Below, one piece after another: positions 12,838 to 23,034 of a stretch of 64,000 bases of DNA. The notes beneath the pieces were generated by a model. That model made no database searches. It was not told the DNA's origin and saw only the letters and a list, made by a program, of their open reading frames with translations. Made by a program: the position numbers and the translations under genes. This stretch comes from Bimuria novae-zelandiae CBS 107.79. Its lineage: Eukaryota; Ascomycota; Dothideomycetes; Pleosporales; Didymosphaeriaceae. The DNA lies in NCBI GenBank assembly GCA_010015655.1, contig ML976693.1, forward strand, positions 194,977 through 258,976, in the 5' to 3' direction. Positions within the stretch are counted from its first letter, which is position 1. Every line of letters begins with the position of its first letter.

Positions 12838-13785
12838 CGTGGAGCAGGATTGCGTTCCAAGGTTGTGTCTGCTTACCTATGGTAGGTAGGTACACTCCTA
12901 CTCGCGAGCTATCCTCCACGTAGACGCGCAGTGAGCTTTCAGAGATATCGTCTCAAAGATGCCCGTTGATGTTCGTCCGAATCCTGTTCATAAAGTACAG
13001 TGATTTCTCATCATAGATCGGGGACCTACTCGACCCGGCACCAGTTACCGACATCTGTCCCCGGCCAGGGTCCGATCACGTGACTGATCATCGCCTCGTC
13101 GACAATGCCCTACTCTTGCAAGCTACATCGCTCGAAATCGATCTCTTAAGCATTTTGATAGCTATAATTCGACTTCGTGTTTCAAAAAAAAAAAAGGTTG
13201 TACGACATGCAGGCAATTCTTATTGACTGCGACCTAGGAACGGAAAGTATCATACCAGATCGTATATGCAACCTTCGATACAGCATCAATAGATCGAATA
13301 GGTCTAATACTAGCACGTTCTGACGAGGTCAATGAGGGAGCTACGAGAAGACCCACAAACACCTCGCTACTTGTCTCCATCTTCATCCTCAATATTCACC
13401 CATTAGAGCGGCCGCAAGTGATCTGAGTGGAACGTCTAAGCTAGAACTTCCATAGCTGTAGAGTTATATGGTCATGGTCAGGACGAAGAGGTGACTATGC
13501 ACATGACATGAAGAATTCAGGTTGGATGGTCGAATATAATGGTAGAGGGAAGAACGAGGGACCGAGATGGTGCTAGGCGGCAACGACGAAGACAATGGGA
13601 AGAGCGATCATGTTAATTGCGGCGGATATGGCTCTGAAATCGATGATGTCAGCGGCTTTTGGGCAACGGTCGACCATGCCTACTGAATTCATAGGCGTTG
13701 TTGTATCAGAATGGAATACGGAAGCGATATTGACATGCATTGTTGAATTATGATTTGACATTGTCAGCGCATGTCCGAGATCTGT
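12838..13785. other. Intergenic, no firm gene
   Basis: Contains the cyclotransferase promoter and the P450 3' region, with an A-run near 13184-13196. A 62-residue frame (13573-13761, minus) ends in a hydrophobic tail but lies 25 bp past the P450 stop and is probably transcript trailer. Confidence 0.4.
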
Positions 13786-15644
13786 TTAAGGATGTCGCGC
13801 GTCGGAGTCGTGGAGTTGTACCCTCATCATGCACCTATCGAACGGTTTGGCGGTAATAACCGGTGCCTACAGCTGTATGAGTTTTCGACGTAGTTGAATG
13901 AATGTTAGGGGAAGGCTTACACTGAAGAGCTCCGATTTGAGCCTATACCTTCCTCTGTCATCAAGGGTTGGCTGACCGTTCTCATTCAACTCCACCTCTC
14001 CAGCGCCGACTTTACTGAAGTCGTATCTCCGCACGGTACAAGCCAGGATAACTCTCGCCTCCAGATTGGCTAGCTCCTGACCGATGCAGCTGCGTGGACC
14101 TCTTTCAAAGGGCCTCCATGCACTGATCGGTATTTTGTTGTCTCCAGCTTTCTTCGAATCCCAAACATCGTCCGCACGAGCCGATGTTGTGTCGGTATCA
14201 CCCAGCCAGCGTTCCGGCACGAACTCGTTGGCCGTCTCACCGTAGACTTTGGGGTCGCGCTGAATGATAAAGTGATTGATGTAGATCACAGTACCGTCAA
14301 TACAGAGGTCTCGTCCGTCCTCCAGCCGCACTCTAAATCCGCTGCCTAGTGGGGCCATTCGGGCCGTTCCGGCAGGAGGCCAGAGACGAAGTGCCTCCTT
14401 TATGCACGCCGAGGTATAGGAAAGGGCTTTAGTTGTCTCGTCGGGTTTAGCTAGGTACACTTCGCGAGGATCTTTATCCCCGAAGACTGCGTCATGCTCG
14501 GCACGAATGGTTTCCAAGCACTTAGGGTGAATTGAAAGCGCGTAATACACCCATTGGAGCAGTATGGATGTGGTATCATGACCGGCGAAAAGGAAGGTCT
14601 TGATTTGATCCGCGGTGCTTTGCAGCACATCACTCGACAAGCGGCCCACGTCTTTCAAAGCAAGCGCAAGCACAGAGCGGTCTTGGCCTTGCTTTTTTCC
14701 CGCACTCGGCGAAGAGTTCATCTCCCCAAACTTCTCCGTGATGCATTTCTTGATGGCAGCATCGGCTCTGTTGCTGTGGTAAATGCGTGATGTCACTAGT
14801 GGAACATTTGTCCACCACGGTATGAGGCCAGGCCGACCAGAATTGGCAAAGGTGCGTAGAAGTTTACGTGTATGATAAACGACGGGGTGACCTCCAGTTT
14901 CCAGATCTTGCGCCTCAAAATCGAGGTTCATTATAACTGCGCCAATTATGTCGAATGTAACGTTGGTGCACAAAGGCTCCAAAGCAAACTCTTCACCCGA
15001 TTTAGCGAATGAGTCCAGTTTCTCCATGAATACAGTCGACTTCTCGACGATTGCCGGTAGCAGGGTGCTCAAATGCTGGGGAGCAAATCCAGGATTGAAC
15101 CTCTTCCGTAGAGATTTCCACGCATCACCCTGGATCTATCAGTCAAAACCATGCGGGTGAATCTTTGTCGACTGTGAGACATACATACCTCCTTGATCAG
15201 GACTGACTCATGGCCTACTAGTCGTGTAAAGGCGGAGAACGTTGGCGATTTGGTGACACTTGTAGGAAAACCCTTCGAGACCTTCGAGATCTGTTCCGCG
15301 ATCGCGTGAGAAGAAATGACAGCCATGGCATAGCTGACGGGCCGTACGTCCACAAGCAGAACATCAGGGCGCCCTGCTTCCTCCACCATAGACTGAAATA
15401 TGTAGTCTATCACTTGTTAGCCCTGGACACGAGACGGCGATAATATTCTCGTACCTATATGGCGTCGAGCGTCTCCAAATTTCTTGAACCCACTTGCAAT
15501 ATGTGGCAAGTGGCCCATGAAAAGCGAGTTTGGTAACTGGGGGTAGTCTTTATATTTTCTGAAGCGCCAGCTGTACAGCTGTAGGTAGACGAAATACGCG
15601 GCAATGGGCACGATCGCCAGTATGGCATATACGTTGGTCGCCAT
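13786..15644 (-). CDS. Cytochrome P450 monooxygenase
   Basis: A membrane-anchored (ER) haem oxygenase of unknown substrate. Model: exons 15644-15455, 15406-15189, 15129-13921 and 13866-13786, 565 residues, all phases consistent. The N-terminus has one hydrophobic anchor (YAILAIVPIAAYFVYLQLY) followed by a Pro-containing hinge. The I-helix oxygen-binding motif AGHDTTS is near residue 317, the ExxR motif is in CIKEALRLWPP, the PERF-like segment is FVPERW, and the haem loop FERGPRSCIG with ligand Cys is near 477-486. The short last exon restores the usual VITAKPFDRCMMRV ending, which would be lost by reading through intron 3. The sequence resembles fungal polyketide-pathway P450s of the CYP59 type, but that is only an impression. 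All catalytic motifs look intact. Confidence 0.9.
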
Positions 15645-16991
15645 ATGAATTGCAATTTCGAGCTTCCAGAGCGTCTTAAAAAGGCTTGACGAAATTTGAC
15701 GGGCCTTGTGGTACCGTGAGGCAAGCAAACAATGTGCTGTGTACAACGGAATGCAGCAGGGCCTGGGCTCCACCGGTTGCCGTTTGGACAATGGCAATTG
15801 GTCTTCCGACTATGTGAATATGATATAAATCGGGTTGATCACCGATATAGTTCTTCTTGAGAGAGCACGGAAGCCCCGATGGAATGTTAGCGGGGTACGA
15901 TCTCGGTGCCGCGCCGTATTTCATGACGTTTAGCTCGGCACGGCGACGAGCCGAATCCCTCGGAATATTTTAGTTGAATGAGATCCTCTCAAAGTGGAAA
16001 ACAGTTGCTGTCGCTCGCTCGGTTGCACGCAAGCGGTGCAACCTTCGCTTAGAGCTTGCTTGCTGATTGCATGCGAAATGGGAGGCGTGGTGCGTCCCGC
16101 CCAAGCGTTGCTAGGGTGGCCACTTCACAGGTGTCGGCTCACAGTGTTGCACCAACACAGCGTGCAGTCCGTCTAATCCGGACTTATCCTTCAATGTACG
16201 ATACACGACGAGTGGGATAGCAAAAATGAATAGCCATTTTTCGGTCTCCAAATTCACAAATTTATGCAAAGGATTTTGGTACTCAGACAATGAAATCCAA
16301 GTATATGTGTGCGAGCTTCAAGGAACAGCGACAGAGGACGATATGCGTGAAAGCTCTTTCGATAGATTTTTGTACTAATTGCGTTAAAGCATCTCGTACA
16401 CAACCTTCTAACATAACCTACCCCGCACTGTATACTTGCTTCTTTTAATATCGTGCGTACGCGACGAGCCTGTTGCCATCAGCCTAAATGAACTGCTTCT
16501 ATTGCGTAGTACAAGAGTATAATTGTTACCACATAATATTTCTACTCTGTCATATCTGAACTGCGAAGAATCCCGTCAGATTCATCTGTCCATTCGCCAC
16601 TAATTGGATGATTTTTCTCGGCTTTATCAGGATTTATGGTTTGAATAGATCACTGCGAAAGATATATTTGTTTCCCCATCAGAAACTTTTAGAAACTATC
16701 GTGGGTAGACAATTAAGTTGGTTAGTTTTTGCTGTTTTTAGGAGAAGAGTTAACAGATAAAGGAGATTAAGTGTAATAGAAGGTAATGTAAAGAGACGAA
16801 AGGGACTATCATGCATAGTCTAGGCCAGACACTTAAGTCGAATATTAGAAAGAAACAACCTATTCTAACGTGCTTAACTCTGCAGACGGTGCCTTTATCT
16901 TTACTTTACAGCTCGTGAATATCTATACCTGCTACTAACTGCAGAGCCACTAAAGTGTACTATACCATTTGAAAACTATGTAAACTCCCTT
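15645..16991. other. Intergenic, no gene recognised
   Basis: Contains the P450 promoter side, then increasingly AT-rich DNA without coding signal. An open frame at 15676-15924 shows nothing recognisable. Confidence 0.4.
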
Positions 16992-16999
16992 GTGCCTTC
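16992..16999. repeat. Left target-site duplication of the MITE
   Basis: GTGCCTTC, repeated exactly at 17161-17168. Confidence 0.85.
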
Positions 17000-17160
17000 C
17001 AGCGCGGCCAACGAACCGTACTCTTGGCGTACGGCTCGTGGTTCCGTACCGTGCACGTGCAACACGCTGGTCTTTTTCTCTCTTAAAGACTGTCAAGTGA
17101 ACTGTGCACGGTACGGAGCCACGAGCCGTGCGCCAAGAGTACGGTTCGTTGGCCGCGCTG
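17000..17160. mobile_element. hAT-type MITE (foldback element) with 8-bp target duplication
   Basis: A 161-bp non-coding element. The arms 17000-17056 and 17104-17160 are inverted copies, 57 bp each with two transition mismatches, separated by a 47-bp spacer. The ends read CAGCGCGGCC, and hAT elements begin with CAG-like termini. The 8-bp direct repeat GTGCCTTC at 16992-16999 and 17161-17168 flanks it exactly, the length made by hAT transposases. It has no transposase of its own. Confidence 0.88.
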
Positions 17161-17746
17161 GTGCCTTCTTCCATATTGCCTGGCCCTTAATTATACAATT
17201 AACTTTTTGGTATTCACTCAATGAAGTGAAGCGATGACGAGTTTTTCACCCGCCCGCCCGCTCCTTCGCAGACTGACTTCAATTTGTGTGTACTACTATT
17301 AGATACTCTCGTGGCCTTTAACAATCCTAGCTATGAAAAAGAACATGTAAGACTCTCTAGGTATTTAAATCATAATCAAGGTACGACTTACAAACATCTA
17401 CAAAGCCAGGTCTAAGACTTCGACTAGTCACCTGCCGGAGACTGCTACGGAATAGTTCTAGACTATCGAAGAGAATACACTAAATAACAAATACACCCTT
17501 ATGGATACTTTCCATCCTGCGAACCTTGAACCCGTGCTGCCTGTATAGGTCCACGGGTGTCGTCCTAGGGCTTTTTAAACCATCTCTAACTAGAGAAGCT
17601 GTAGTTCCCGTGGGTATACAGTGCTAACCGGTATCGGTTTCCGGATCTTGCACTTCGCTTGTTCTTACCGCATGGTCCTCCTATATCTAGCTAATCACAT
17701 TGGGAATAGCCTTTCAAGGGGCGCTCCTGTAATTAATTACGTTTTG
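17161..17746. other. Intergenic, no gene recognised
   Basis: DNA between the MITE and the second Tc1-like copy. It begins with the right-hand copy of the MITE target repeat (17161-17168) and has no coding signal. Confidence 0.5.
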
Positions 17747-17748
17747 TA

Positions 17749-19029
17749 CTGTGGTATCAGGCAAAAGTGAGGTGAGTGGCCCGCGCATAGCAGGGGTGTT
17801 GCTAAGATACTAAGCTATGTAAATTTTAGTACCTAATATAAATACTTTTTATATTAATTATAGCCTAGTATCTAGCTAGCATGCTTTTAATAAACTTTTT
17901 AAATATTTTGTTTTTAATTAAGTCCTACGCTTCTTATATAATATTATATAACTAGCTATATATATATTACTTACCCCTAGGTAAATTAGGATAATACTAC
18001 TTAATATAGTCCTTTATCTTATTTTATACTACTTTAATTAAGTTAAGATTTAGCAGGAACGCTAGCTAAAAAAATTTTTTTTTTAATTAAGACTTTTTAA
18101 TTATATAAGTAGTAGTATGTCTAAAAGCTCTATTTTATATAAATTAAAAATATAAATTAAGGCGTAATTATCTATAAATAAAAGGTATAACTCTTTTATA
18201 ATAGCTCTTTTTATTAATATTTTTCTATCCCTTCTTTTAGAACACTAATAGCCCCTTCGTCGTACCTAAGAAGCAACCCTAGAACATCTAGCTACGCTTC
18301 TTACGTAGCTTCTTAATAATATAGAAGGGATCTAGTTCCTCTCTAGGGCGCCTAGTAACCTACTTCTTATAATGCTAGTTACTAGTTACCTAAGTTTCGT
18401 CGCTCTTAAGGATTATATACTACTACTAGGGAGACTAGTTAGCGTAAGCTTTTACCTATGCAAGGCGTAGTTAATAATTTTTTTTAGTAAAAGGAGGCTT
18501 AGCAAGAGTAACGCGATAGGTATACCCCTTATTTTATAAAGTATTTTAAATTACGTATTTACTAAACGTCTTAATAAGTAAAAAGACTTTTTATAAGGTA
18601 TAGGAAACTTATCTACCTCCCCTTTTAAAAGAATTTAATAAATTCTTTAAGCTAGTCTACTTATTTATTTATAAGGGAAGGTAAATAATTAGTATATTTC
18701 TTTAGCATAACGCGTGCACTAGTAATTACATAAGTAACTTATTTTTCTAAAACCTTAAAAAGGTTAGTAATAAATAAGTAAGTATGCCTAGCTAGACGCA
18801 AGGTGCGTATCTAGAGGCGTTAGTCGCGAGTGAGGTATCGACAAGTTGGTGTGGATGGGGGAGACATTGTGGTGATGTTGTGGTGGACAGCACGCGACAG
18901 AGGTACACGCATTATTATATAAATTATATGGGGCTAATGGTATTTCTGTCTAGTGGCGTCCGTTTTGTATCGAGTCAGGCATCCCTGCTGTGCGCGGGCC
19001 ACTCACCTCACTTTTGCCTGATACCACAG
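17749..19029 (-). mobile_element. Tc1/mariner-like DNA transposon, copy 2 (more heavily RIP-degraded)
   Basis: A 1281-bp element of the same family as 7732-9048. It has the same 39-bp inverted ends and is flanked on both sides by TA (17747-17748 and 19030-19031), the Tc1/mariner target duplication. Aligned by eye with copy 1, the interior differs mostly by C-to-T and G-to-A changes, with more T here, while the ends and the GC-rich stretch near 18840-18960 stay almost identical. Confidence 0.92.
17825..18860 (-). pseudogene. Tc1-like transposase remnant, copy 2
   Basis: Homologous base by base to the remnant in copy 1 but with additional transitions and stops. The limits are approximate, set by similarity to copy 1. 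It has no coding capacity. Confidence 0.8.
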
Positions 19030-19178
19030 TATAGTTTAGAATTACGTGGGTGTTTAGACTGACTCGTGCGAAGGTGCACATTCTACAACACCAGGCAGAG
19101 CACGCTGTACGTTGCACCCTTTCTAAAAGATTATTGTATTAAGCCTATAGTGCTATGCTGCGTATCAATTATTTCTAG

Positions 19179-21208
19179 TCATACGTCTCTTGGTTCTCTT
19201 TCAGCCAAAGATGCATGATCGCTAGGCCCTGATTCACCGGGCTCTACCTCTTCCTGCATGGCTGCAAAGTGCTCGTGGCATGCAACAGTTGTTGGATGCT
19301 GAGAGCCAAGCTGTTGAGCGTACCCATTGCATGCACGTTGATATAGTTCTGTGGCCTCTCTATACTGCCGCAAAGAGTGTAAGAGATAGGCAAGGCAATA
19401 GGCAGAAGTCAGCGTGTCGGGGTGCTGCACCCCGAGCTCCTTCTCCCTCCCTTCCAGCGCTCGCCTGTGGAGATTCTCTGCTTCGTCGTACTTCCCCTGG
19501 GCCCGCAGCACCAACGCCAGGTTGCTCACGCTCGTCAGCGTATCTGGGTGCTGCACCCCAAGCTGCTTCTCACTCCCTTCCAGCGCTCTTCGGTAAGATA
19601 TCACCGCTTCATTGTACTTCCCTTCATTGCGTAACAACTTCCCGACATCCATAGTCAAAGAGACCCATCGGTCAAACGACTTGTCGCCAGGCTCTCCGGA
19701 ATAGAAAGTGTCAATGTGCGGCACTAGCTGCTTGCATTCTTCCCAATCGCCTACCTTCTGCGACAGAAATCCTTTCTTTATTAAATCCACAAAAGCCATC
19801 CTACAGCGCTCCGCTTGCCTAGCCGAGGATAGCCAGGCTATGGTGCAATGCTGCACCAGAGGGTGCATCCTCAACACCTCCTCCGCCGTCGCGCTTACTA
19901 GAGAGTACGCCTGCAGCACTGCGACATCGTCGTAGAAAGCCTTTTCACCACCGCTCCTGTGCCAGTCTTTTAAATACTGCGGCACAGAAAACAGATCTTG
20001 TACCCTGCGGACCCTCTTCTGCATACCCCTTTCGTAACTTCCAAGCGCAAACTTTGGGATCGCCTGCGGGTTGAAGAAGCACATCAGCGACAACAAGTCT
20101 GCTGCTGACCGCCTCTCCTTGCGCACGCAGTCGAACGTCAGTTGCCACGTTGTCACCACCGAGTTCGATGCGCTGCGGTCCCGACGCAGATCGCCTGCGT
20201 CCCGGTTAAGGAGGCTCTCCCTGTTCTTGGTGCTCCTGCGGAATTCATCGAGGTAGTCTTGTATTGTAACTCGAGGCGCACGTTGATTGATGTACGCTGC
20301 AGCTTGCGTGATGGCAAGCGGAAGGTAGCCGAGCATACGGAGCAGCTCCATAGCGCTTTCACTGCCCGATGCGTCGTGCAGCTTGTTCCGCAGCAGCTGG
20401 AAAGCCTGGTCTTCGCCCAACGCGGAAACCGCTTTGATTCTAGGATATCCTCCCGCTAGTCGCGCGGCCGCATCCTTGTTCCGCGAGGTGATCAAGATCG
20501 AACCGTTCCGGCTCTGGGGGATGTATTGGGCAAGCGAGGTCGAAGGAGTGCTGGACCGGTCGCTTACATGTGCCTGCTCAGGATAGAACACGTTCACGTC
20601 GTCAGCGTTGTCGAGTATCAGCAGCCACGTTCCGTTCGCCTCGTCCTGCAGCCAGTTGCGGACCAGCTGCAAGACATTAGCCTTCGGACGGTCCCGCCCC
20701 GGCAGCTGAAGCCGGTCTGCGATGTCTCTGTACGCTTCCTCAAACCGAGCGCGGGTGGCAGCGTGCACCCAGAAGACGAACGTCTGCGGGCTCGCATCGC
20801 GAATGCTGTAGGCATACTGGATGGCGAGCTGCGACTTGCTGCGGTCTATTAGTATCACAGTGTATATAGAGATGGTATGGCGACGCCGACATACCCCTAC
20901 TCCGCCAGCCAAGACCCACCAGCGCTGCCCGCGCGCCTGGTCCTGCGCACTTGTCGCGCACCCACGCGACGATCTCAGGCCGGTCGACGAAGTCGGGGTC
21001 CGGCGCAAACGGCACCGTCGAGAAGGGCTCGCGCGGTCGCACGGGTCGATCTAGAAGTCGGTTTAAGTGGAGATACCTTAGCGAAGCTAGCGCACCTACG
21101 CTTTGTCGGCGGGCAGCTGAAGTTGAAGTTGGTCGTCCCGCCCGCCGAGGTGTGCGTGCCTGGTATCACAAAATGGCCATCGATCTGCGCCTGGAATGTG
21201 CTTCCCAT
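19179..21208 (-). CDS. NLR (STAND) protein: amyloid-like motif, NB-ARC, TPR
   Basis: Likely intracellular receptor of a fungal immunity or incompatibility pathway. Exons 21208-21100, 21050-20895 and 20845-19179 give an open 643-residue frame. Residues 2-31 carry a Gly/Thr/Asn/Phe motif (GxxFxxxIxGHxV then GTHxxxGGTxNFxF) shared with the C-terminus of the adjacent HET protein. Then follow PFSTVPFAPDPDFVDRPEI, typical before fungal NB-ARC domains, the P-loop region, KSQLAIQYAYS, Walker B WLLILDNADD, ILITSRN and GYLPLAITQAAAYI. The C-terminus has about three tetratricopeptide repeats with RALEGREKELGVQHPDTLTS-like units. Odd: the only canonical splice that keeps the frame gives the P-loop as GLGWRSRDRSKS instead of GLGGVGKS, so nucleotide binding may be lost. 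A tandem TGGC at this spot suggests a small duplication. Confidence 0.85.
21116..21205 (-). other. Region encoding the N-terminal amyloid-like signalling motif of the NLR
   Basis: Encodes NLR residues 2-31. Aligned with the HET C-terminus, the conserved positions are G..F...I.GH.V, then GTH and GGT.NF.F, differing by one inserted residue before GGT. Placement at the extreme N-terminus of an NB-ARC protein is where fungal prion-forming signalling motifs (HRAM, sigma, PP types) occur. I cannot assign the exact type without profile searches. Confidence 0.75.
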
Positions 21209-21477
21209 CGATGAAGCGAGATGGTGTATATCTTGAGGAACTCCGAAGTCGTGCAGAGATGAGGAGAGGGTACATGAGTGGCGAAGTCGATCTGGAGCTG
21301 CGCTTGCTAGATGGATGCCGAGCAGGCTTCAGCCTCAGCCTCGGCCTTGGGCGCTTACAGAACATGTTCGGCCGTCTACGTGAGTCTTCATGCTTTTCGT
21401 CATCTCATGTCCTCATTCTGCCTTCTCTCTCAGAAGGCATCTCACCTAGAGCTGCCCTCCGATTCGACCCACCCACT
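21209..21477. promoter_or_regulatory. Divergent intergenic region shared by the NLR and HET genes
   Basis: Only 269 bp separate the two start codons, so the promoters must overlap, which is compatible with co-regulation. A possible 5' leader of the HET gene lies here, since the open frame extends upstream of its ATG. No specific operator was recognised. Confidence 0.55.
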
Positions 21478-22377
21478 ATGCGCCTCCTGCAACGCGACAA
21501 CGATGGCAGGTACACTCTGACAGAGTTTACAGGCGATACCATTCCCCATTACGCCATCTTGTCTCATACTTGGGGTGCGGATCACGACGAAGTCACCCTT
21601 TCAGACCTGGAGAAAGATACAGACATGACCAAGCCAGGCTACAAGAAACTACAGTTCTGCGCAGACCAGGCTGCCAAGGACGATCTCCGCTACTTCTGGG
21701 TAGACACTTGCTGCATCGACAAGACGAGCAGTGCAGAGCTCACCGAGGCGATCAATTCTATGTTTAAGTGGTACCGCAAGGCTACTCAATGCTACGCGTA
21801 TCTGTCTGACGTTTCGACCGGAGGTCTTAGCAGCGGGAAGCCCATCCGACAGGACTGGTATCCTGCGTTTCAGCAAAGCAGGTGGTTCACACGAGGCTGG
21901 ACGCTCCAAGAGCTGGTAGCACCAACATCGGTCGAGTTCTTTTCGGTCGAAGGCGAGCGACTTGGAAACAAACACACGTTGGTGCAAGAGCTACATGGCA
22001 TCACTGGGATCAGCGTGGAGGCTCTTCAAGGAATACCACTAGACCAGTTCAGCGTTGATGAGCGCATGTCGTGGGCGGGGAGACGCCAGACAAAGCGCGA
22101 GGAAGACATGGTGTACTCACTGCTGGGTATCTTCAAAGTATACATGCCACTTTTATATGGGGAAGGCCGGGGAAACGCGTTGGCTCGGTTGCGGAAGGGG
22201 ATCAACGCACTTTCTGGCGAAGAGCGGTCGACTCTGCCTCAGAACGTGGCGTCACGAACCCAAAGCCAAGCTGCGCAATCGTACAATGGAGCTGTATTTA
22301 ACGGACCTATATCAGGTCATCATGTGGTATCAGGGACTCACGTTACTGGTGGTACAAATAACTTCCACTTCGGATAG
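21478..22377 (+). CDS. HET-domain protein with C-terminal amyloid-like motif
   Basis: A 299-residue heterokaryon-incompatibility (HET) domain protein, expected to trigger cell death when activated. ATG at 21478 gives the usual start MRLLQRDNDGRYTLTEF. HET signatures: YAILSHTWG (25-33), WVDTCCIDK (74-82), MFKWYRKATQCYAYLSDV, RGWTLQELVAPTSVEFF and MSWAGRRQTKREEDMVYSLLGIF, then the MPLLYGEG ending of the domain. A low-complexity linker (Ser/Gln-rich) leads to residues 271-299, which match the N-terminal motif of the divergently transcribed NLR. No intron is needed. The domain looks complete. Confidence 0.93.
   Translation: MRLLQRDNDGRYTLTEFTGDTIPHYAILSHTWGADHDEVTLSDLEKDTDMTKPGYKKLQFCADQAAKDDLRYFWVDTCCIDKTSSAELTEAINSMFKWYRKATQCYAYLSDVSTGGLSSGKPIRQDWYPAFQQSRWFTRGWTLQELVAPTSVEFFSVEGERLGNKHTLVQELHGITGISVEALQGIPLDQFSVDERMSWAGRRQTKREEDMVYSLLGIFKVYMPLLYGEGRGNALARLRKGINALSGEERSTLPQNVASRTQSQAAQSYNGAVFNGPISGHHVVSGTHVTGGTNNFHFG
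22288..22374 (+). other. Region encoding the C-terminal amyloid-like motif of the HET protein
   Basis: Encodes HET residues 271-299: GAVFNGPISGHHVV then SGTHVTGGTNNFHFG. The partner copy is at 21116-21205 on the other strand. Effector-C-terminus / receptor-N-terminus is the geometry used by fungal amyloid signalosomes. Confidence 0.75.
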
Positions 22378-23034
22378 GGCGCGATGTTCGTCGATGAAAG
22401 CGAGCAGCGACGCAACTTCCCGTAGCGGTAGCGTAGCCTACTATGCCAAATCTTTCTACGAAGAGGCCAGTGAACATAGGCATAGAATTTGACAGACATA
22501 AAGGTACATGTTGGCTACACACGTGAGATGCTGGATTTTGGCGGCGGTGCAGGCAAGTGGCTTTTACTTCGTTGATGTCTCACATCTTAACTTCGGGTCT
22601 GAGCGTGGACTGTACGATGCAGGGTCGCGAACGATCTCCAAGTGAGGGTCCTAAGTGGGGTTGCGTGGCTAGACGGCGCAGAGTACCGACACGGTCTTTC
22701 TACCTAGTATACTCTCTTCGCTTGCGCGTTGATGGAAAATCCAAAGGAGTATTGCGACAGATAAGACGTTTATCTTAAGAGCTGTGGTGTCTTAACCTTC
22801 AGCCAGCGTTTTGGCGTGCTTGACCGTGGGTGGTTATTTTTAGGCGACTAGCGCTGCCCATAACACCACAGCCAGCGTGCGTTGGCCTTTCCACTCCACC
22901 ATGAGAGACTCGTAGAGGAGCGACCATTACAGTACCTACAACTATAGCCGAATCACTTAGGAGAAGTGACCTCTCCTGTAGTAAAGCACTGACTTCCACT
23001 ATTACAAAGCTACAGAAACAGCGGCGCAACAGCG
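22378..23034. other. Intergenic, no gene recognised
   Basis: No convincing coding or repeat structure. It should contain the promoter or an unseen first exon of the gene that follows. Confidence 0.5.

Noticed and set aside
13573..13761. A 62-codon frame with a hydrophobic tail, possible small secreted or tail-anchored protein
   Set aside because: No signal peptide at its start, and it lies immediately after the P450 stop; more likely trailer sequence.
11749..15644. A secondary-metabolite cluster (cyclotransferase-like gene, P450, transporter-like genes)
   Set aside because: No PKS, NRPS, terpene cyclase or pathway regulator is present in the window; proximity alone is not enough.
15676..15924. 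Possible remnant of a second P450 upstream of the intact one
   Set aside because: The resemblance is limited to a few residues and could be chance.
16950..17237. Two open frames on opposite strands with nearly the same start of protein
   Set aside because: Both arise from the inverted arms of the MITE.
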